DNA from: Streptomyces sp. S465
Lineage (GTDB): Bacteria; Actinomycetota; Actinomycetes; Streptomycetales; Streptomycetaceae
Assembly (NCBI RefSeq): GCF_026898115.1
Contig: NZ_CP114036.1
Span: forward strand, 124,001-188,000
Direction: 5' to 3'
DNA: 64,000 nucleotides
Position 1 is the stretch's first letter; the number at the start of each line of letters is the position of its first letter. Position numbers and translations under genes: made by a program. The notes beneath the pieces were generated by a model. It saw only the letters and a list, made by a program, of their open reading frames with translations. It was not told the origin of the DNA and did not search any database. Positions 17,247-25,516 of the stretch are shown here, one piece after another.

Positions 17247-17912
17247 TCACTCCTGGCACTGGGTCAGCAGGGCCGCGATCTCGGCCGCCGGCCGGCCGGT
17301 GTGCACACTGATCAGATCGGTGATCAGGTCGTCCAAGGGCGGCCAGGCGATGGCGCCGTGGTCGTTGTAGAGACTGACCAGACCGTGCAGGGCGGTCCAG
17401 AGCATGAGTCCGGCCTGCCACCGCTGATCCGCCGCGGACCGCTTCCGCTCCCCGGTGGCCGCGGCCGCCAGGGAGGCGACGACGGCGCCGAGCAGCTCGG
17501 CTCCGGCACCGTGGGCCGCCCCGGGGACGAGGTCGGCAGGCATCCGGCCGCCGAAGAGGGTGCGGTAGTGGCCGGGCTGGTCGACTCCCCAGCGCACGTA
17601 GGCCGCGCACCGGGCGACGAGGTCGGCCAGTGGGCTCGCGGTGGGCTGCGCGGCCTCGTCCATCAGCCGGGCCAGTTCCTCATAGCGCAGCCGCAGCACG
17701 TGCTGGATCAGTGCGCTCAGGTCGGGGAAGTGGCTGTAGATGCTGGCCGGCGCCACTCCGACCTCACGCGCGACCTGCCGGAGCGTCAGCGTCTCCGGTT
17801 GGTCGAGGGTGGCCAGCAGCTTGGCCGCGGCGTCCACGAGCTGGGCCTTGAGCACCTGTCCCTGCCCGCGCGGATTACGGCGACGGGGAGCGGACCGCTC
17901 CTGAGGCGACAC
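17247..17912 (-). CDS. TetR family transcriptional regulator
   Basis: This 221-residue protein starts at a GTG at 17910-17912. The helix-turn-helix reads LTLRQVAREVGVAPASIYSH followed by FPDLSALIQHV, the usual TetR N-terminal domain. The C-terminal domain contains GLMLWTALHGLVSLYND, typical of the TetR subgroup with a WHG-type ligand domain. It is divergent from a small NAD(P)-binding protein gene, and two copies of a CCAACNGTTGTT element lie between them. It probably represses that gene and itself. Confidence 0.9.
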   Translation of the reverse strand: MSPQERSAPRRRNPRGQGQVLKAQLVDAAAKLLATLDQPETLTLRQVAREVGVAPASIYSHFPDLSALIQHVLRLRYEELARLMDEAAQPTASPLADLVARCAAYVRWGVDQPGHYRTLFGGRMPADLVPGAAHGAGAELLGAVVASLAAAATGERKRSAADQRWQAGLMLWTALHGLVSLYNDHGAIAWPPLDDLITDLISVHTGRPAAEIAALLTQCQE

Positions 17913-17994
17913 CTTCGTCCCCCCTTCCGACCAGTGTGAATGGCTCAGCGACAGATGTTCACCCTACAGGTCGCTCGCCCTTTGACATTGCTAA

Positions 17995-18031
17995 CCAACA
18001 GTTGTTTACTCAAGTCACCAACGGTTGTTCA
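17995..18031. promoter_or_regulatory. Repeated TetR-type operator
   Basis: CCAACAGTTGTTTA (17995-18008) and CCAACGGTTGTTCA (18018-18031) are near-identical, each with a CAAC/GTTG dyad, and start 23 bases apart. They lie between the TetR gene and the NAD(P)-binding protein gene, ending 17 bases before the start chosen for the latter (18049). Confidence 0.6.
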
Positions 18032-18048
18032 GTTAAGGAACGATGATC

Positions 18049-18660
18049 ATGCGCATCGCAGTACTCGGAGCCTCGGGCCGCACCGGCGGCACGCTCGTCG
18101 GCCAGGCGCTGGAGCGCGGACACGAGATCGTGGCCCTGGTCCGCACACCGGCCAAGGTCACCGTGCCCGCGCCGCGGCAGGTCGAGATCCGGCAGGCCGA
18201 CGTCACCGCCCCGCAGAGCTTCCCCGACCTGACCGACGTCGACGTGGCCGTCTCGGCCATCGGCATCGGCAAGGGCGACGGCCCAGGCGCGCTGGCCGCC
18301 GGGGCCAGGAGGCTCGCCGCGGCGAACGTCCGCACGGTGTGGCTCGGAGCACTGGGCTCGGGCGTGTCGAGCCGGTCCGGCGGACTGATCTACGCAGGGG
18401 TGATGCGGATGTTCGTCGGCTCGGAACTGGCCGAGAAGGCCGAGGCCGACGACATCGCCCTGAACGCCGGCGCCACGGTGTTCCACGCCCCAGACGTAAC
18501 GGACGGCCCCCTCAGCCCCACCCGCCGCATCGTGCCGCTGGCGGAGCTGCGGCGACCGCTGCTGCCGCCCAGGATCTCCCGCACCACGCTGGCCGCGCTG
18601 CTGCTGGACGAGGCGGAGACGGGCAAGCACGGCAACGGCATCGTCGTACCCCTCAGCTGA
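18049..18660 (+). CDS. NAD(P)-binding oxidoreductase, atypical SDR / NmrA-like
   Basis: The ATG at 18049 is preferred over one at 18043 because the AAGGA box at 18035-18039 is nine bases from the former and only three from the latter. The 203-residue protein begins MRIAVLGASGRTGGTLVGQA, the GxSGxTG dinucleotide motif of atypical SDRs. It continues with text like that of NAD(P)H-binding flavin- or quinone-reductase-like proteins (VDVAVSAIGIGKGDGPGALA, then NVRTVWLGALGSGVSSRSGG). The likely role is a cytoplasmic reductase induced through the divergent TetR. The substrate is unknown. Confidence 0.8.
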   Translation: MRIAVLGASGRTGGTLVGQALERGHEIVALVRTPAKVTVPAPRQVEIRQADVTAPQSFPDLTDVDVAVSAIGIGKGDGPGALAAGARRLAAANVRTVWLGALGSGVSSRSGGLIYAGVMRMFVGSELAEKAEADDIALNAGATVFHAPDVTDGPLSPTRRIVPLAELRRPLLPPRISRTTLAALLLDEAETGKHGNGIVVPLS

Positions 18661-18680
18661 CCGCCGGGCCGGCGGGGAGG

Positions 18681-18803
18681 CACGAGTTCGAGCGCGTGGT
18701 CCGCGTCAACCTGGCCGGGACCTTGCTCTGCACGGACGCCGCGTCCTACGTCACCGGGATCGCGCTGTCGGTCGACGGCGGGCTCGTCGGGCGGCGGGCA
18801 TGA
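18681..18803 (+). pseudogene. SDR remnant with internal deletion
   Basis: One frame reads HEFERVVRVNLAGTLLC, from the middle of an SDR (FxxVxxVNLxGT), followed directly by DAASYVTGIALSVDGGLV, the extreme C-terminus of an SDR, with a stop at 18801-18803. The roughly 110 residues that normally lie between, including the Ser-Tyr-Lys catalytic site, are missing. It is a deletion product of a former gene. Confidence 0.7.
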
Positions 18804-18847
18804 GGGTCGTCGCGGTCGAGGAGCGACGGCGACCTCCGGACCGAGGT

Positions 18848-19495
18848 CTACGCCTTGCGGGCGAGGAGCTGGACCTCTTGGAACTGCCGCTGGTCGGTGG
18901 GCTTCGGCTCGATCACCGTACGGGCCGCCTCAGCCAATCCGTGGTCACGCAGGAGCGCGGCGAGACGGTCGGGGCACCAGCGGTAGGCCGTTGTCACCGC
19001 ATGGTCGTAGGCCTGCGTCTCGTGGTGGGGGCCGTCGGTGGCGGGGAAGCCGATCAACAGGTGCCCGCCGGGAGCCAGGACCCGGGCGATCTCGGCCAGG
19101 ACGGCGGGAACGTCCTGCGGCGGGGTGTGGATGACGGACCACCGCGAGAGCACCCCGCCCAGCGCGCCGTCCTCGATGTCCAGCGCGGCCATCGAGCCGA
19201 CCTCGAACCGCAGTCCGGGGTTCGCCTCGCGAGCGAGCTCGACCATCACCGGGGAGGCGTCGACACCGAAGGCGTTCAGGCCCAGCCCGTGCAAGTGAGC
19301 TGTGACGTACCCCGGCCCGCAGCCGAGGTCTGCGACCTCGCCGTCGCCGTCCGTCCGCACCAGCTCCGCGAAGGCGCTCAGCAGGGCGCGCTCCAGGGGA
19401 CGGTCGCGCAAGGAGTCGTTGAACAGCTGGGCGTAGGTGTGTGCGATGGCGTCGTAGGACTCACGGGTGGCACGCAAGGTCTGAAGTTCGGTCAC
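18848..19495 (-). CDS. Class I SAM-dependent methyltransferase
   Basis: This 215-residue protein starts at a GTG at 19493-19495. It has the Rossmann methyltransferase motifs: motif I VADLGCGPGYVTAHLHGLGL, the acidic ribose-binding FGVDASPVMVELAREA, and post-I GSMAALDIEDGALGGVLSRW. It ends with ARVLAPGGHLLIGFPA. It resembles the UbiE/Methyltransf_11 group. The substrate is unknown and no pathway partner is adjacent. Confidence 0.88.
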   Translation of the reverse strand: MTELQTLRATRESYDAIAHTYAQLFNDSLRDRPLERALLSAFAELVRTDGDGEVADLGCGPGYVTAHLHGLGLNAFGVDASPVMVELAREANPGLRFEVGSMAALDIEDGALGGVLSRWSVIHTPPQDVPAVLAEIARVLAPGGHLLIGFPATDGPHHETQAYDHAVTTAYRWCPDRLAALLRDHGLAEAARTVIEPKPTDQRQFQEVQLLARKA

Positions 19496-19995
19496 CCGGA
19501 GACCGTAGCGAGTGGAGGGCGCCTGCGCACCACGGCAGCGGCAGCCCGGCCTCGGCTCAGCCCACCCCGGTCGCGGCGGCTCGGGCCCAGACCCTGGTGT
19601 GGGAGTTCGATTCCACGACGCCCGAGATCCCCGGCGATGAGCTCGTCTCCTGGCTCGCTCGCGAGCTCTTCGAGACGATCGTCACCGAGATCACCGGGTC
19701 GCCCGGAATCCCACCCGTTCTCGCCTACGCCAAGGACTTTCCCCTGAATCGGTCCTGGACGGCGAGGGGCATTCCTGCCTCCTCCTGGTCGGGGCACAAC
19801 GCAGGGCTAGTACTGCGACTGCATCGGTTTGCCGGGTTGGTCAGGCTGCGGCTGCGAGGGGGCGTCCGCCTCAGCGGAGGGCTTCCTCGCTGCGGATGCG
19901 GGCGCGTTCCTTGCGCTGGGAGGTGGGGTCAGGGCCGACCGGGCCGAGACCGGCAGAAGCCTGCGGGACCCGCGGGGCAGCAGGGCGTCGGACGG
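19496..19995. other. Spacer with possible gene remnants
   Basis: There is no complete gene. One plus-strand frame (about 19595-19750) reads LVWEFDSTTPEIPGDELVSW and then ETIVTEITGSPGIPPVLAYA, which looks like genuine protein text that I cannot assign. On the minus strand around 19882-19940 the frame ends SQRKERARIRSEEALR and a stop, which resembles the tail of a lost gene. Confidence 0.35.
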
Positions 19996-20883
19996 TCAGG
20001 CTGTGTCGATGCGTCCGGTGAAGTCCAGGATGGCCTTCGCCAGTTCGGCTGGAGCCTCCATGGCGGCGTAGTGGCCGACGCCGTCGAGGGTCACCGAGCT
20101 GACCTGGCTCGCCGCGGCGTTGGTCATGGTGGCGAGGGTGAAGGAGCCTCCGCCGGCGCCGACCGCGAGTACGGGCACGATCAAACCCGGAGTGTCGGCC
20201 AGGGCTTTGATCTCGGAGCCCTCGCGCAGCATCGACTGGTAGAGGCCGATCGCTCCGCGCCAGCCATCGGGCCGCGCGTAGGCGCGGGCGAACTCGTCGA
20301 TGTCGGCGTCAGTGATCGCTCCCGGGGTCGCGCTCATGGCCGGGAAGGCGAACTGTCCCAGGAATTCGCGCTCGCGGCCGGCCAGCAGCAACTCGGGGAT
20401 GCCGGGCGCGGCGAGAACGCCGATGTGCCAGGTGCCGCCGTGGGTGATGTCGGCCAGCGCCTCCAGGCCGAACCCGGGCAGCCCCATCTCGATCGCGGTG
20501 AGGCTGAGCACGTCCTGCGGGTGGTTGGCCGCGAGGCGGAAGACGCTCGCCCCGCTGATGTCCTGTCCGGTGAGGTGGACCGGGCCGATGTCGAGGTGTT
20601 CGATCAGACGGTGCAGGTCTTCGGCCGAGGTGGTGCTGTCGTACGCGCCCGGTGCGTTGTCGGAGTCGCCGAAGCCGCGCAGATCGACGGCGAAGACGCG
20701 GTGGTGCTCTGCGAGCAGCGGGATGAGTTTGCGGAAAGCCCACCATGTCTCGGGGAATCCGTGGACCAGCAGGATCGGGGTTCCACTGGTTCCCGCCGCC
20801 ACGTAGTGCAGCGTGGTCCCGTTGACCTCGACGTGGTGGTGGGTGATTCCCTCAAGCGTGGCCCCGGCTGGTGTGGTGCTCAT
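19996..20883 (-). CDS. Alpha/beta hydrolase (epoxide hydrolase / haloalkane dehalogenase-like)
   Basis: The ATG at 20881-20883 gives 295 residues; the frame extends further upstream but would cross the operators. The fold-1 hydrolase motifs are [20 protein letters not shown] (oxyanion HGFP), [14 protein letters not shown], the nucleophile segment [15 protein letters not shown] (Asp nucleophile, as in epoxide hydrolases) and the catalytic His in [15 protein letters not shown]. It is divergent from a MarR gene and the two share a pair of CAACCTGGTTG palindromes, so it is probably repressed by that MarR protein. The substrate is not known. Confidence 0.87.
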   Translation of the reverse strand: MSTTPAGATLEGITHHHVEVNGTTLHYVAAGTSGTPILLVHGFPETWWAFRKLIPLLAEHHRVFAVDLRGFGDSDNAPGAYDSTTSAEDLHRLIEHLDIGPVHLTGQDISGASVFRLAANHPQDVLSLTAIEMGLPGFGLEALADITHGGTWHIGVLAAPGIPELLLAGREREFLGQFAFPAMSATPGAITDADIDEFARAYARPDGWRGAIGLYQSMLREGSEIKALADTPGLIVPVLAVGAGGGSFTLATMTNAAASQVSSVTLDGVGHYAAMEAPAELAKAILDFTGRIDTA

Positions 20884-20900
20884 CGCTACGCTCCTCAGTT

Positions 20901-20941
20901 CGACAACCTGGTTGTCGGAACAGTAGGCAACCTGGTTGTCG
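20901..20941. promoter_or_regulatory. Two MarR-type operators between hydrolase and MarR genes
   Basis: CGACAACCTGGTTGTCG (20901-20917) is a perfect palindrome around its central T. A second copy, AGGCAACCTGGTTGTCG (20925-20941), differs only in the outer left arm. Their centres are 24 bases apart. They sit immediately upstream of both divergent start codons, as expected for a self-repressing MarR switch. Confidence 0.75.
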
Positions 20942-20971
20942 ATGTCCAGCCGGTTGCCGTACCCTCCTGCC

Positions 20972-21451
20972 ATGTCTCGCTCCGGCGCCGATCTCGCACT
21001 GCTTCTGCTGGAAGGCTTCCGCTCACTGGTGGACGCCGCGGTCGACGAGCTGGCCCGGCGCGGCTACGAGGATGTGCGCCCCGTCCACGACTTCGCCATG
21101 CGCGCCATTGCCGCGGGCGCCGACAACGCCTCGGAGCTCGGCCGCCGCATGTCGGTCTCCAAGCAGGCGGCGGCGAAGACGATCGCGGTGCTACAGGAGC
21201 GCGGATACGTGACCCGCGACACGGATCCCCTCGACGCCCGCCGTAAGCGCATCCAGGTCACCGACCTGGGTTTCGACGTACTGCGCCAAGGTGAAGCGGT
21301 CTTCGACGAGTTGCGCGACCGATGGGAGCGGCAGATCGGCGCCGCCGAGCTCGAGAGCCTGGAGGCGCACCTTTCAGCGCTGGTCGGCACTTCGGCCATC
21401 CGCTTCGACACACCCGGCTGGATGGCGCGCGACCTCGGCGAGCCGGCCTAG
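20972..21451 (+). CDS. MarR family transcriptional regulator
   Basis: The ATG at 20972 gives 159 residues. The MarR winged helix is clear: [20 protein letters not shown] then [20 protein letters not shown] and [16 protein letters not shown], with the conserved wing DxRRK. It is divergent from the alpha/beta hydrolase gene, with two strong palindromes between them. It probably represses both genes until a small lipophilic or phenolic ligand binds. Confidence 0.92.
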   Translation: MSRSGADLALLLLEGFRSLVDAAVDELARRGYEDVRPVHDFAMRAIAAGADNASELGRRMSVSKQAAAKTIAVLQERGYVTRDTDPLDARRKRIQVTDLGFDVLRQGEAVFDELRDRWERQIGAAELESLEAHLSALVGTSAIRFDTPGWMARDLGEPA

Positions 21452-21894
21452 AAAGCACCGTCCGCATGGCCGGCCCGCATCTGGACCGGCGTCGAGCGAT
21501 GTCCGCTTCCGGCACGGTCGACAACGCAGGCCGCGGTCTCCTCACGCTCGACCAGGACCCCGCTGCCGAACCTCGCGCCGGCGCGGACGAGGGCGACGAG
21601 GTAGGCTCCGGTGATTGCGCGCCGGCGAGCCTGGGCGGGCAGGGCCGCGACCTCGACGGACTTACGGCGGTGGTCACCGTGCGGGGCCGGTGATGGCCGT
21701 TACCGACCACCAGGCGACGCCAGGCCGCGTCCGTCTCCGGCACGCCTGGTGCACTGGCTCGGCTGATCCGTCCAGCGTGTCCACCGCTCAGGGGAGCCTG
21801 CAAGGACTCTTCGCGCCACCGCCTGTGCACCGATGTACCCGTCGGCGGTCCGGACCGCCTGAGCAGTCCCGCCCTGATCACGTAAGCTCGATAG
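21452..21894. other. Spacer with a minus-strand coding-like remnant
   Basis: On the minus strand from about 21690 to a stop at 21448-21450, an open frame reads KSVEVAALPAQARRRAITGA followed by YLVALVRAGARFGSGVLVER. It looks like the C-terminus of a lost protein and overlaps the MarR stop. I cannot name its family. Nothing else is visible. Confidence 0.35.
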
Positions 21895-22515
21895 ATGGCG
21901 AAGTATTTCGACGTGCACCCCGATAACCCTCAGCAGCGCATCATCGGCAATGTGACGGACAGGATCCGCTCCGGCGCGCTCGTCGCCTATCCGACGGACT
22001 CCTGCTTCGCGCTCGGGTGCCAGCTGGGCAATCGTGATGGCATGGACCGGATCCGGTCGATCCGTAATCTTGACGAGCGGCACCACTTCACTCTGGTGTG
22101 CCAGGACTTCGCGCAGCTGGGTCAGTTCGTGCACATCGACAAAGACGTGTTCCGTGCGGTCAAAGCAGCGACGCCCGGCAGCTACACCTTCATCCTTCCC
22201 GCCACGAAGGAGGTGCCGCGCCGGCTCCTGCACCCGAAGAAAAAGACAGTCGGAGTCCGCATTCCGGACCATGTCATCACCCAGGCCTTGCTCGCTGACC
22301 TCGGTGAGCCACTCCTTTCCAGCACCCTGCTCCTCCCCGGCGAGGACGAGCCGATGACGCAGGGCTGGGAGATCAAGGAACAGCTCGACCACGTGGTTGA
22401 TGTCGTGGTCGACTCAGGTGAGTGCGGAACCGAGCCCACCACGGTCATCGACTTCTCCGGCGGCGAAGCAGAGATCGTACGCCGAGGAGCAGGCGACACA
22501 GCACGGTTCGAATAG
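21895..22515 (+). CDS. YrdC/Sua5-like protein (L-threonylcarbamoyladenylate synthase family, YciO type)
   Basis: This 206-residue protein carries the YrdC fold: RIRSGALVAYPTDSCFALGC, the KRxxxxPl-like stretch replaced by IRNLDERHHFTLVCQDFAQL, and PGSYTFILPATKEVPRRLLH followed by KTVGVRIPDH. That last motif pair is diagnostic for the family. YrdC/Sua5 makes threonylcarbamoyl-AMP for the t6A base of tRNA. The YciO branch is related but its role is less certain. It stands alone, with no operon partner. Confidence 0.85.
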   Translation: MAKYFDVHPDNPQQRIIGNVTDRIRSGALVAYPTDSCFALGCQLGNRDGMDRIRSIRNLDERHHFTLVCQDFAQLGQFVHIDKDVFRAVKAATPGSYTFILPATKEVPRRLLHPKKKTVGVRIPDHVITQALLADLGEPLLSSTLLLPGEDEPMTQGWEIKEQLDHVVDVVVDSGECGTEPTTVIDFSGGEAEIVRRGAGDTARFE

Positions 22516-23004
22516 CCGCGCCGACGGCATCACCACGTGTCCGGAGGTAAGCGCAGGCGCCGTGGCGGGCCAGGGAGGCGCAGTTCGGCACTCACCGGCC
22601 CGGTGTGCGCACCTGCTGGGGGCCGGCCACCGGCTTCCTCACCATCAGCAGCGAGACGACCTGATGCGGCCGAGGACCGGACTCGCACCGAGCCGCCCAG
22701 ACCTCCAACGAGCGCGCCAAAGCATCGAGCAGCTCTTCACCGACACCAACCGCGGCCTCCGCTGTCCAGCCAGATGAACCGCGCATGGACCGGTCGCAGG
22801 CCGGATGCGCCTCCCGCGCCCAGGATGCGCATCCGCCCAACTCGCCTCCGCCCTGACCGAGCGGCCCCGCAGCCCCGCAGGCCGCGCACCAGGACAAGGG
22901 GCGCCCCCGCTGGCGCGAGGGTGACCCGTCGCCGGGGCGCACGGGCCCCCTTCCTCCGCCGGGGCTACGGCCACCTCGGGCCCGAACTCCCCCCGTCCGG
23001 AGGG
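22516..23004. other. Spacer without recognisable gene
   Basis: Open frames exist on both strands, but none shows family motifs, a ribosome binding site or conserved-looking text. GC-rich runs around 22920-22980 could form hairpins at the end of the minus-strand secreted-protein gene. Confidence 0.4.
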
Positions 23005-23817
23005 CTACGTGCGAGGGAGCGAGGTGTTGGTGATCGGGAGCGGCTGGTCCGCGCCCGCCACGTACAGGTCCGTCGGAGCCGTACGCAGCTCGAACGTGTC
23101 GTCCTCGCGCGAGACGCGCACGGACAGCACGAAGAAGCCGTCGTCCTCGGCGGTGGTCTTCACGTGGTACTCCTGCTCCCAGTAGGTCTGGAGGAAGACC
23201 TCCGTGCCTCCGGGCTCGACCCCTTTGGGGAGGGTGACCTTGCCCTGGACGGTGAGGATGTCGCCCGCCTTCACCTTGTTCTTGTTGACCCGGTAACTGA
23301 CGGAGCTGGACTTGGCGTTGGCGGCCACGGTGGTGTCCGCGTAGTAGCCGTCCTGCGGGGTGTTGAGGTCGCCGTCCTCGTCGTAGAAGGCCGTGATCTG
23401 CACCCCGTGCTGGACGTTGAGCAGGCTGCTGCCGGTCACGTGGTCGATGTCGACGTCGGGGACGGTGAACTTCCCGTTGGCGTCGGTGACCGGCGTGCCC
23501 AGGTCGCGCGGCTCGTAGGAGGTGGGGTCGATCGGGTCGCCCCACGGATTCCAGGTGGTGAAGCGAACGACCTCCTGGACGGTGACGGGGATGTTGGGCG
23601 CCGGGGTGCCGTCGGCCTTGGTGACGGTGCCGGTGACGTCGACGTTGCGGTTGTCGTAGTCGGTGCTGGTCGGGTTGGTGCTCACGGTCAGCGTGTAGGC
23701 GTCGCCGGGAGAGGCGTCCGAAGACTTCGCTGAGGCAGCGGGCGCGGACAAGGCGCCTGCGGTGAGCAGGAGCGCGGCGGTGGCGGCAAGCCGCGTCGGC
23801 AGGGACTTCCTGGGCAC
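23005..23817 (-). CDS. Secreted protein of unknown function with repeated Ig-like domains
   Basis: The GTG at 23815-23817, with GGAG nine bases upstream, gives 270 residues. The N-terminus is a standard Sec signal peptide: basic start, a hydrophobic run TAALLLTAGALSAPA and a cleavage site after ASA. The mature part shows two beta-sandwich-like units, the first with VDVTGTVTKADGTPAPNIPV and VTDANGKFTVPDV, the second with AGDILTVQGKVTLPKG. These resemble the big extracellular Ig-like or carboxypeptidase-regulatory-type domains of Streptomyces secreted proteins. No catalytic motif or cell-wall anchor is visible. Confidence 0.75.
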   Translation of the reverse strand: MPRKSLPTRLAATAALLLTAGALSAPAASAKSSDASPGDAYTLTVSTNPTSTDYDNRNVDVTGTVTKADGTPAPNIPVTVQEVVRFTTWNPWGDPIDPTSYEPRDLGTPVTDANGKFTVPDVDIDHVTGSSLLNVQHGVQITAFYDEDGDLNTPQDGYYADTTVAANAKSSSVSYRVNKNKVKAGDILTVQGKVTLPKGVEPGGTEVFLQTYWEQEYHVKTTAEDDGFFVLSVRVSREDDTFELRTAPTDLYVAGADQPLPITNTSLPRT

Positions 23818-23929
23818 GGGTCAACTCCAACTTCGATGGGCACTGGAGGAGTCGCGCCGGGCGGCACCGGTTCCGCCGCGGCGCAGATGTGCGACGCACC
23901 AGCTTCGACCGGCGGGGCGGGGCGGGAGT

Positions 23930-24140
23930 TGTCCCCTGTGCGATCGCTGTTACGCGGCTGTGGCAGGAGACGGGTTTGTCCGGGTTGCGGGTTCACCTGG
24001 AGGTCGACCGAAGGCCACCCCGCATTGCGCTGCTGCCTCTCCCCACGGCTGCCGCGTGGACTGAGGTGTCGTCGTCAACCAGGTCGAGCGATGGTTTCTG
24101 CCTCCTGACCGACAGAGCTCGCAACGCCGCGCCGCATATC
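23930..24140 (+). mobile_element. IS630-type transposase remnant
   Basis: Frameshifted pieces resemble the C-terminal half of an IS630-family DDE transposase. They include VTRLWQETGLSGLRVHLEVD (compare the family's VxRIWxxxGLxPxR), then in another frame VNQVERWF, the strongly conserved motif after the second catalytic Asp, and LLTDRARNAAPH (compare LLTDxxLRRGVH). No terminal inverted repeats or complete frame remain, so it is an inactive scar. The rest of 23818-24175 carries no gene. Confidence 0.55.
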
Positions 24141-24175
24141 TTGATCGAATTCCCGGCGCAGGACACGAGGAGCCC

Positions 24176-25015
24176 CTACGCGGACTCTTCCCGCACCGCG
24201 ACCGAGAGCGCGACGTCTCGATGCGCATCGTGTTCGGCGAGCCGGGCGACGAGGGACGCACGTACGTCCTTGTAGGTGTCGGGTCCGAGAGGGAGCCGCA
24301 GCGGCACCGCGCCGCTGTCGACGAGGTCGATCATCGCCTCCGCTATCTTCCGCGGGTCGTTGGGGAGCGGGAAGGCGCCGTCGGCGAGCGCGCGCCGTAC
24401 CTCGCCCGCCGGGGTGTCCTCGTACTCCGGCATGACCGGCGCGGTGGCGAGGGAGCCGCCGAATCCGGTCGGCGTCGCACCGGGTTCGACGATGGTCAGA
24501 CCGATGCCGAACGGGGCGATCTCGCGGGCCACCGTGTCGCAGAAGCCCTCGATTCCCCACTTCGAGGCGTGGTAGTAGCCGAAGTTCGGATAGGTGGTCT
24601 GGCCTCCGGCGGTCGAGACCTGGAGGATGCGTCCGTGCCCCTGGGCGCGCAGATGGGGCAGCGCGGCGCGGATGACGTGGATCGAGCCGAGCAGATTGGT
24701 GTCGATGACCTGGCGGATCTGCTCGTCGGATGCCTCCTCGACGGAGGCGAAGACGCCGTATCCGGCGTTGTTGACGACCACGTCGATCGTGCCGAGCGCC
24801 TTGAAGGCGTCGGTCACGACCCGGTGCACCTGCGCGGTGTCGGTGACGTCGAGCCGGGCGAGCCAGAGGCGGTCGCCGTACCGGTCGCGCAGAGCTTGCA
24901 GCGCCTCGGGCCGGCGCAAGGTCGCGGCGACCCGGTCGCCGCGTGCCAGCAGGTGCTCGGTGAGCAGGCGCCCGAAGCCGGAAGAGGTACCCGTAATGAA
25001 CCAAGTGGTGGGCAT
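24176..25015 (-). CDS. Short-chain dehydrogenase/reductase
   Basis: The ATG at 25013-25015 gives 279 residues. Classical SDR motifs are TWFITGTSSGFGRLLTEHLL (TGxxxGxG), DVVVNNAGYGVFA (NAG), and the catalytic site with ILQVSTAGGQ and YYHASKWGIEGFCDTVARE (YxxxK). After these come the usual EPGATPTGF and variable C-terminal region. It is an NADP(H)-preferring oxidoreductase by its Arg-containing second strand (LRRPEALQAL). It is divergent from a MerR gene, and its promoter has the 19-base spacer typical of MerR activation. The substrate is unknown. Confidence 0.9.
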   Translation of the reverse strand: MPTTWFITGTSSGFGRLLTEHLLARGDRVAATLRRPEALQALRDRYGDRLWLARLDVTDTAQVHRVVTDAFKALGTIDVVVNNAGYGVFASVEEASDEQIRQVIDTNLLGSIHVIRAALPHLRAQGHGRILQVSTAGGQTTYPNFGYYHASKWGIEGFCDTVAREIAPFGIGLTIVEPGATPTGFGGSLATAPVMPEYEDTPAGEVRRALADGAFPLPNDPRKIAEAMIDLVDSGAVPLRLPLGPDTYKDVRASLVARLAEHDAHRDVALSVAVREESA

Positions 25016-25044
25016 TGCCGTGCCTTTCGTCGATGTCGTCACCG

Positions 25045-25075
25045 ACGCTATGAGTTCAAGCCGACTTGAGGTCAA
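25045..25075 (-). promoter_or_regulatory. MerR-type promoter of the SDR gene (19-base spacer with dyad)
   Basis: Reading the minus strand, a -35 TTGACC (25075-25070) is separated by 19 bases from a -10-like TAGCGT (25050-25045). Inside the spacer lies the dyad TCAAG-TCGG-CTTGA (25056-25069). An overlong 19-base spacer with a central dyad is the hallmark of MerR-activated promoters. The dyad half-site CTCAAG is like those of SoxR-type regulators. The divergent MerR gene starts at 25094. Confidence 0.65.
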
Positions 25076-25093
25076 GCGGCCTACAGTGGGGAC

Positions 25094-25516
25094 ATGACGG
25101 CTGCGGAGATCACCCTGAGCATCGGCGAGGTCAGCGCACTGACCGGCCTGACCGCGCCCACCCTGCGCTTCTATGAGCAGGAGGGACTGCTCGCCGTACC
25201 GGTACGGCGCAACGCCGCGGGGCGGCGGGTGTTCACCGAGGAAGAGGTGAACTGGCTGAAGGTGTGCACGAAGCTGCGTTCGTCGGGGATGCCGTTGCCC
25301 GAGATCCGCCGCTACGCCCAGCTGGTCCTGGAGGGCCCCGGCAACGAGGCCGAGCGGTTCGAGATCCTGCGTCGACACGAGGCGAGGGTGCGGCAGCAGG
25401 TGGCAGACCTCCAGGAGGCCCTCGGCGTCATCCACCACAAGGTCGAGATCTACGCCCAGCACCTCAACACGGGCACGGCGGACGGCCTGTGGCGCGACGG
25501 CCCGGGGTGCGCCTGA
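25094..25516 (+). CDS. MerR family transcriptional regulator
   Basis: This 140-residue protein has the MerR DNA-binding head, LSIGEVSALTGLTAPTLRFY followed by EQEGLLAVPVRRNAAGRRVF, then the second helix set VNWLKVCTKLRSSGMPLPEI. A coiled-coil dimerisation helix (RRHEARVRQQVADLQEALGV) follows, and the C-terminus is short and without a cysteine sensor cluster. It is the AdhR/NmlR-like type usually found next to SDR or aldo-keto reductase genes. A TACAGT -10-like box at 25082 leaves almost no leader, so the transcript may be leaderless. Its target is probably the divergent SDR gene. Confidence 0.92.
   Translation: MTAAEITLSIGEVSALTGLTAPTLRFYEQEGLLAVPVRRNAAGRRVFTEEEVNWLKVCTKLRSSGMPLPEIRRYAQLVLEGPGNEAERFEILRRHEARVRQQVADLQEALGVIHHKVEIYAQHLNTGTADGLWRDGPGCA

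Noticed and set aside
19996-20973. Longer start for the alpha/beta hydrolase
   Set aside because: The extra 30 codons would translate both MarR operators; the ATG at 20883 fits the family start.
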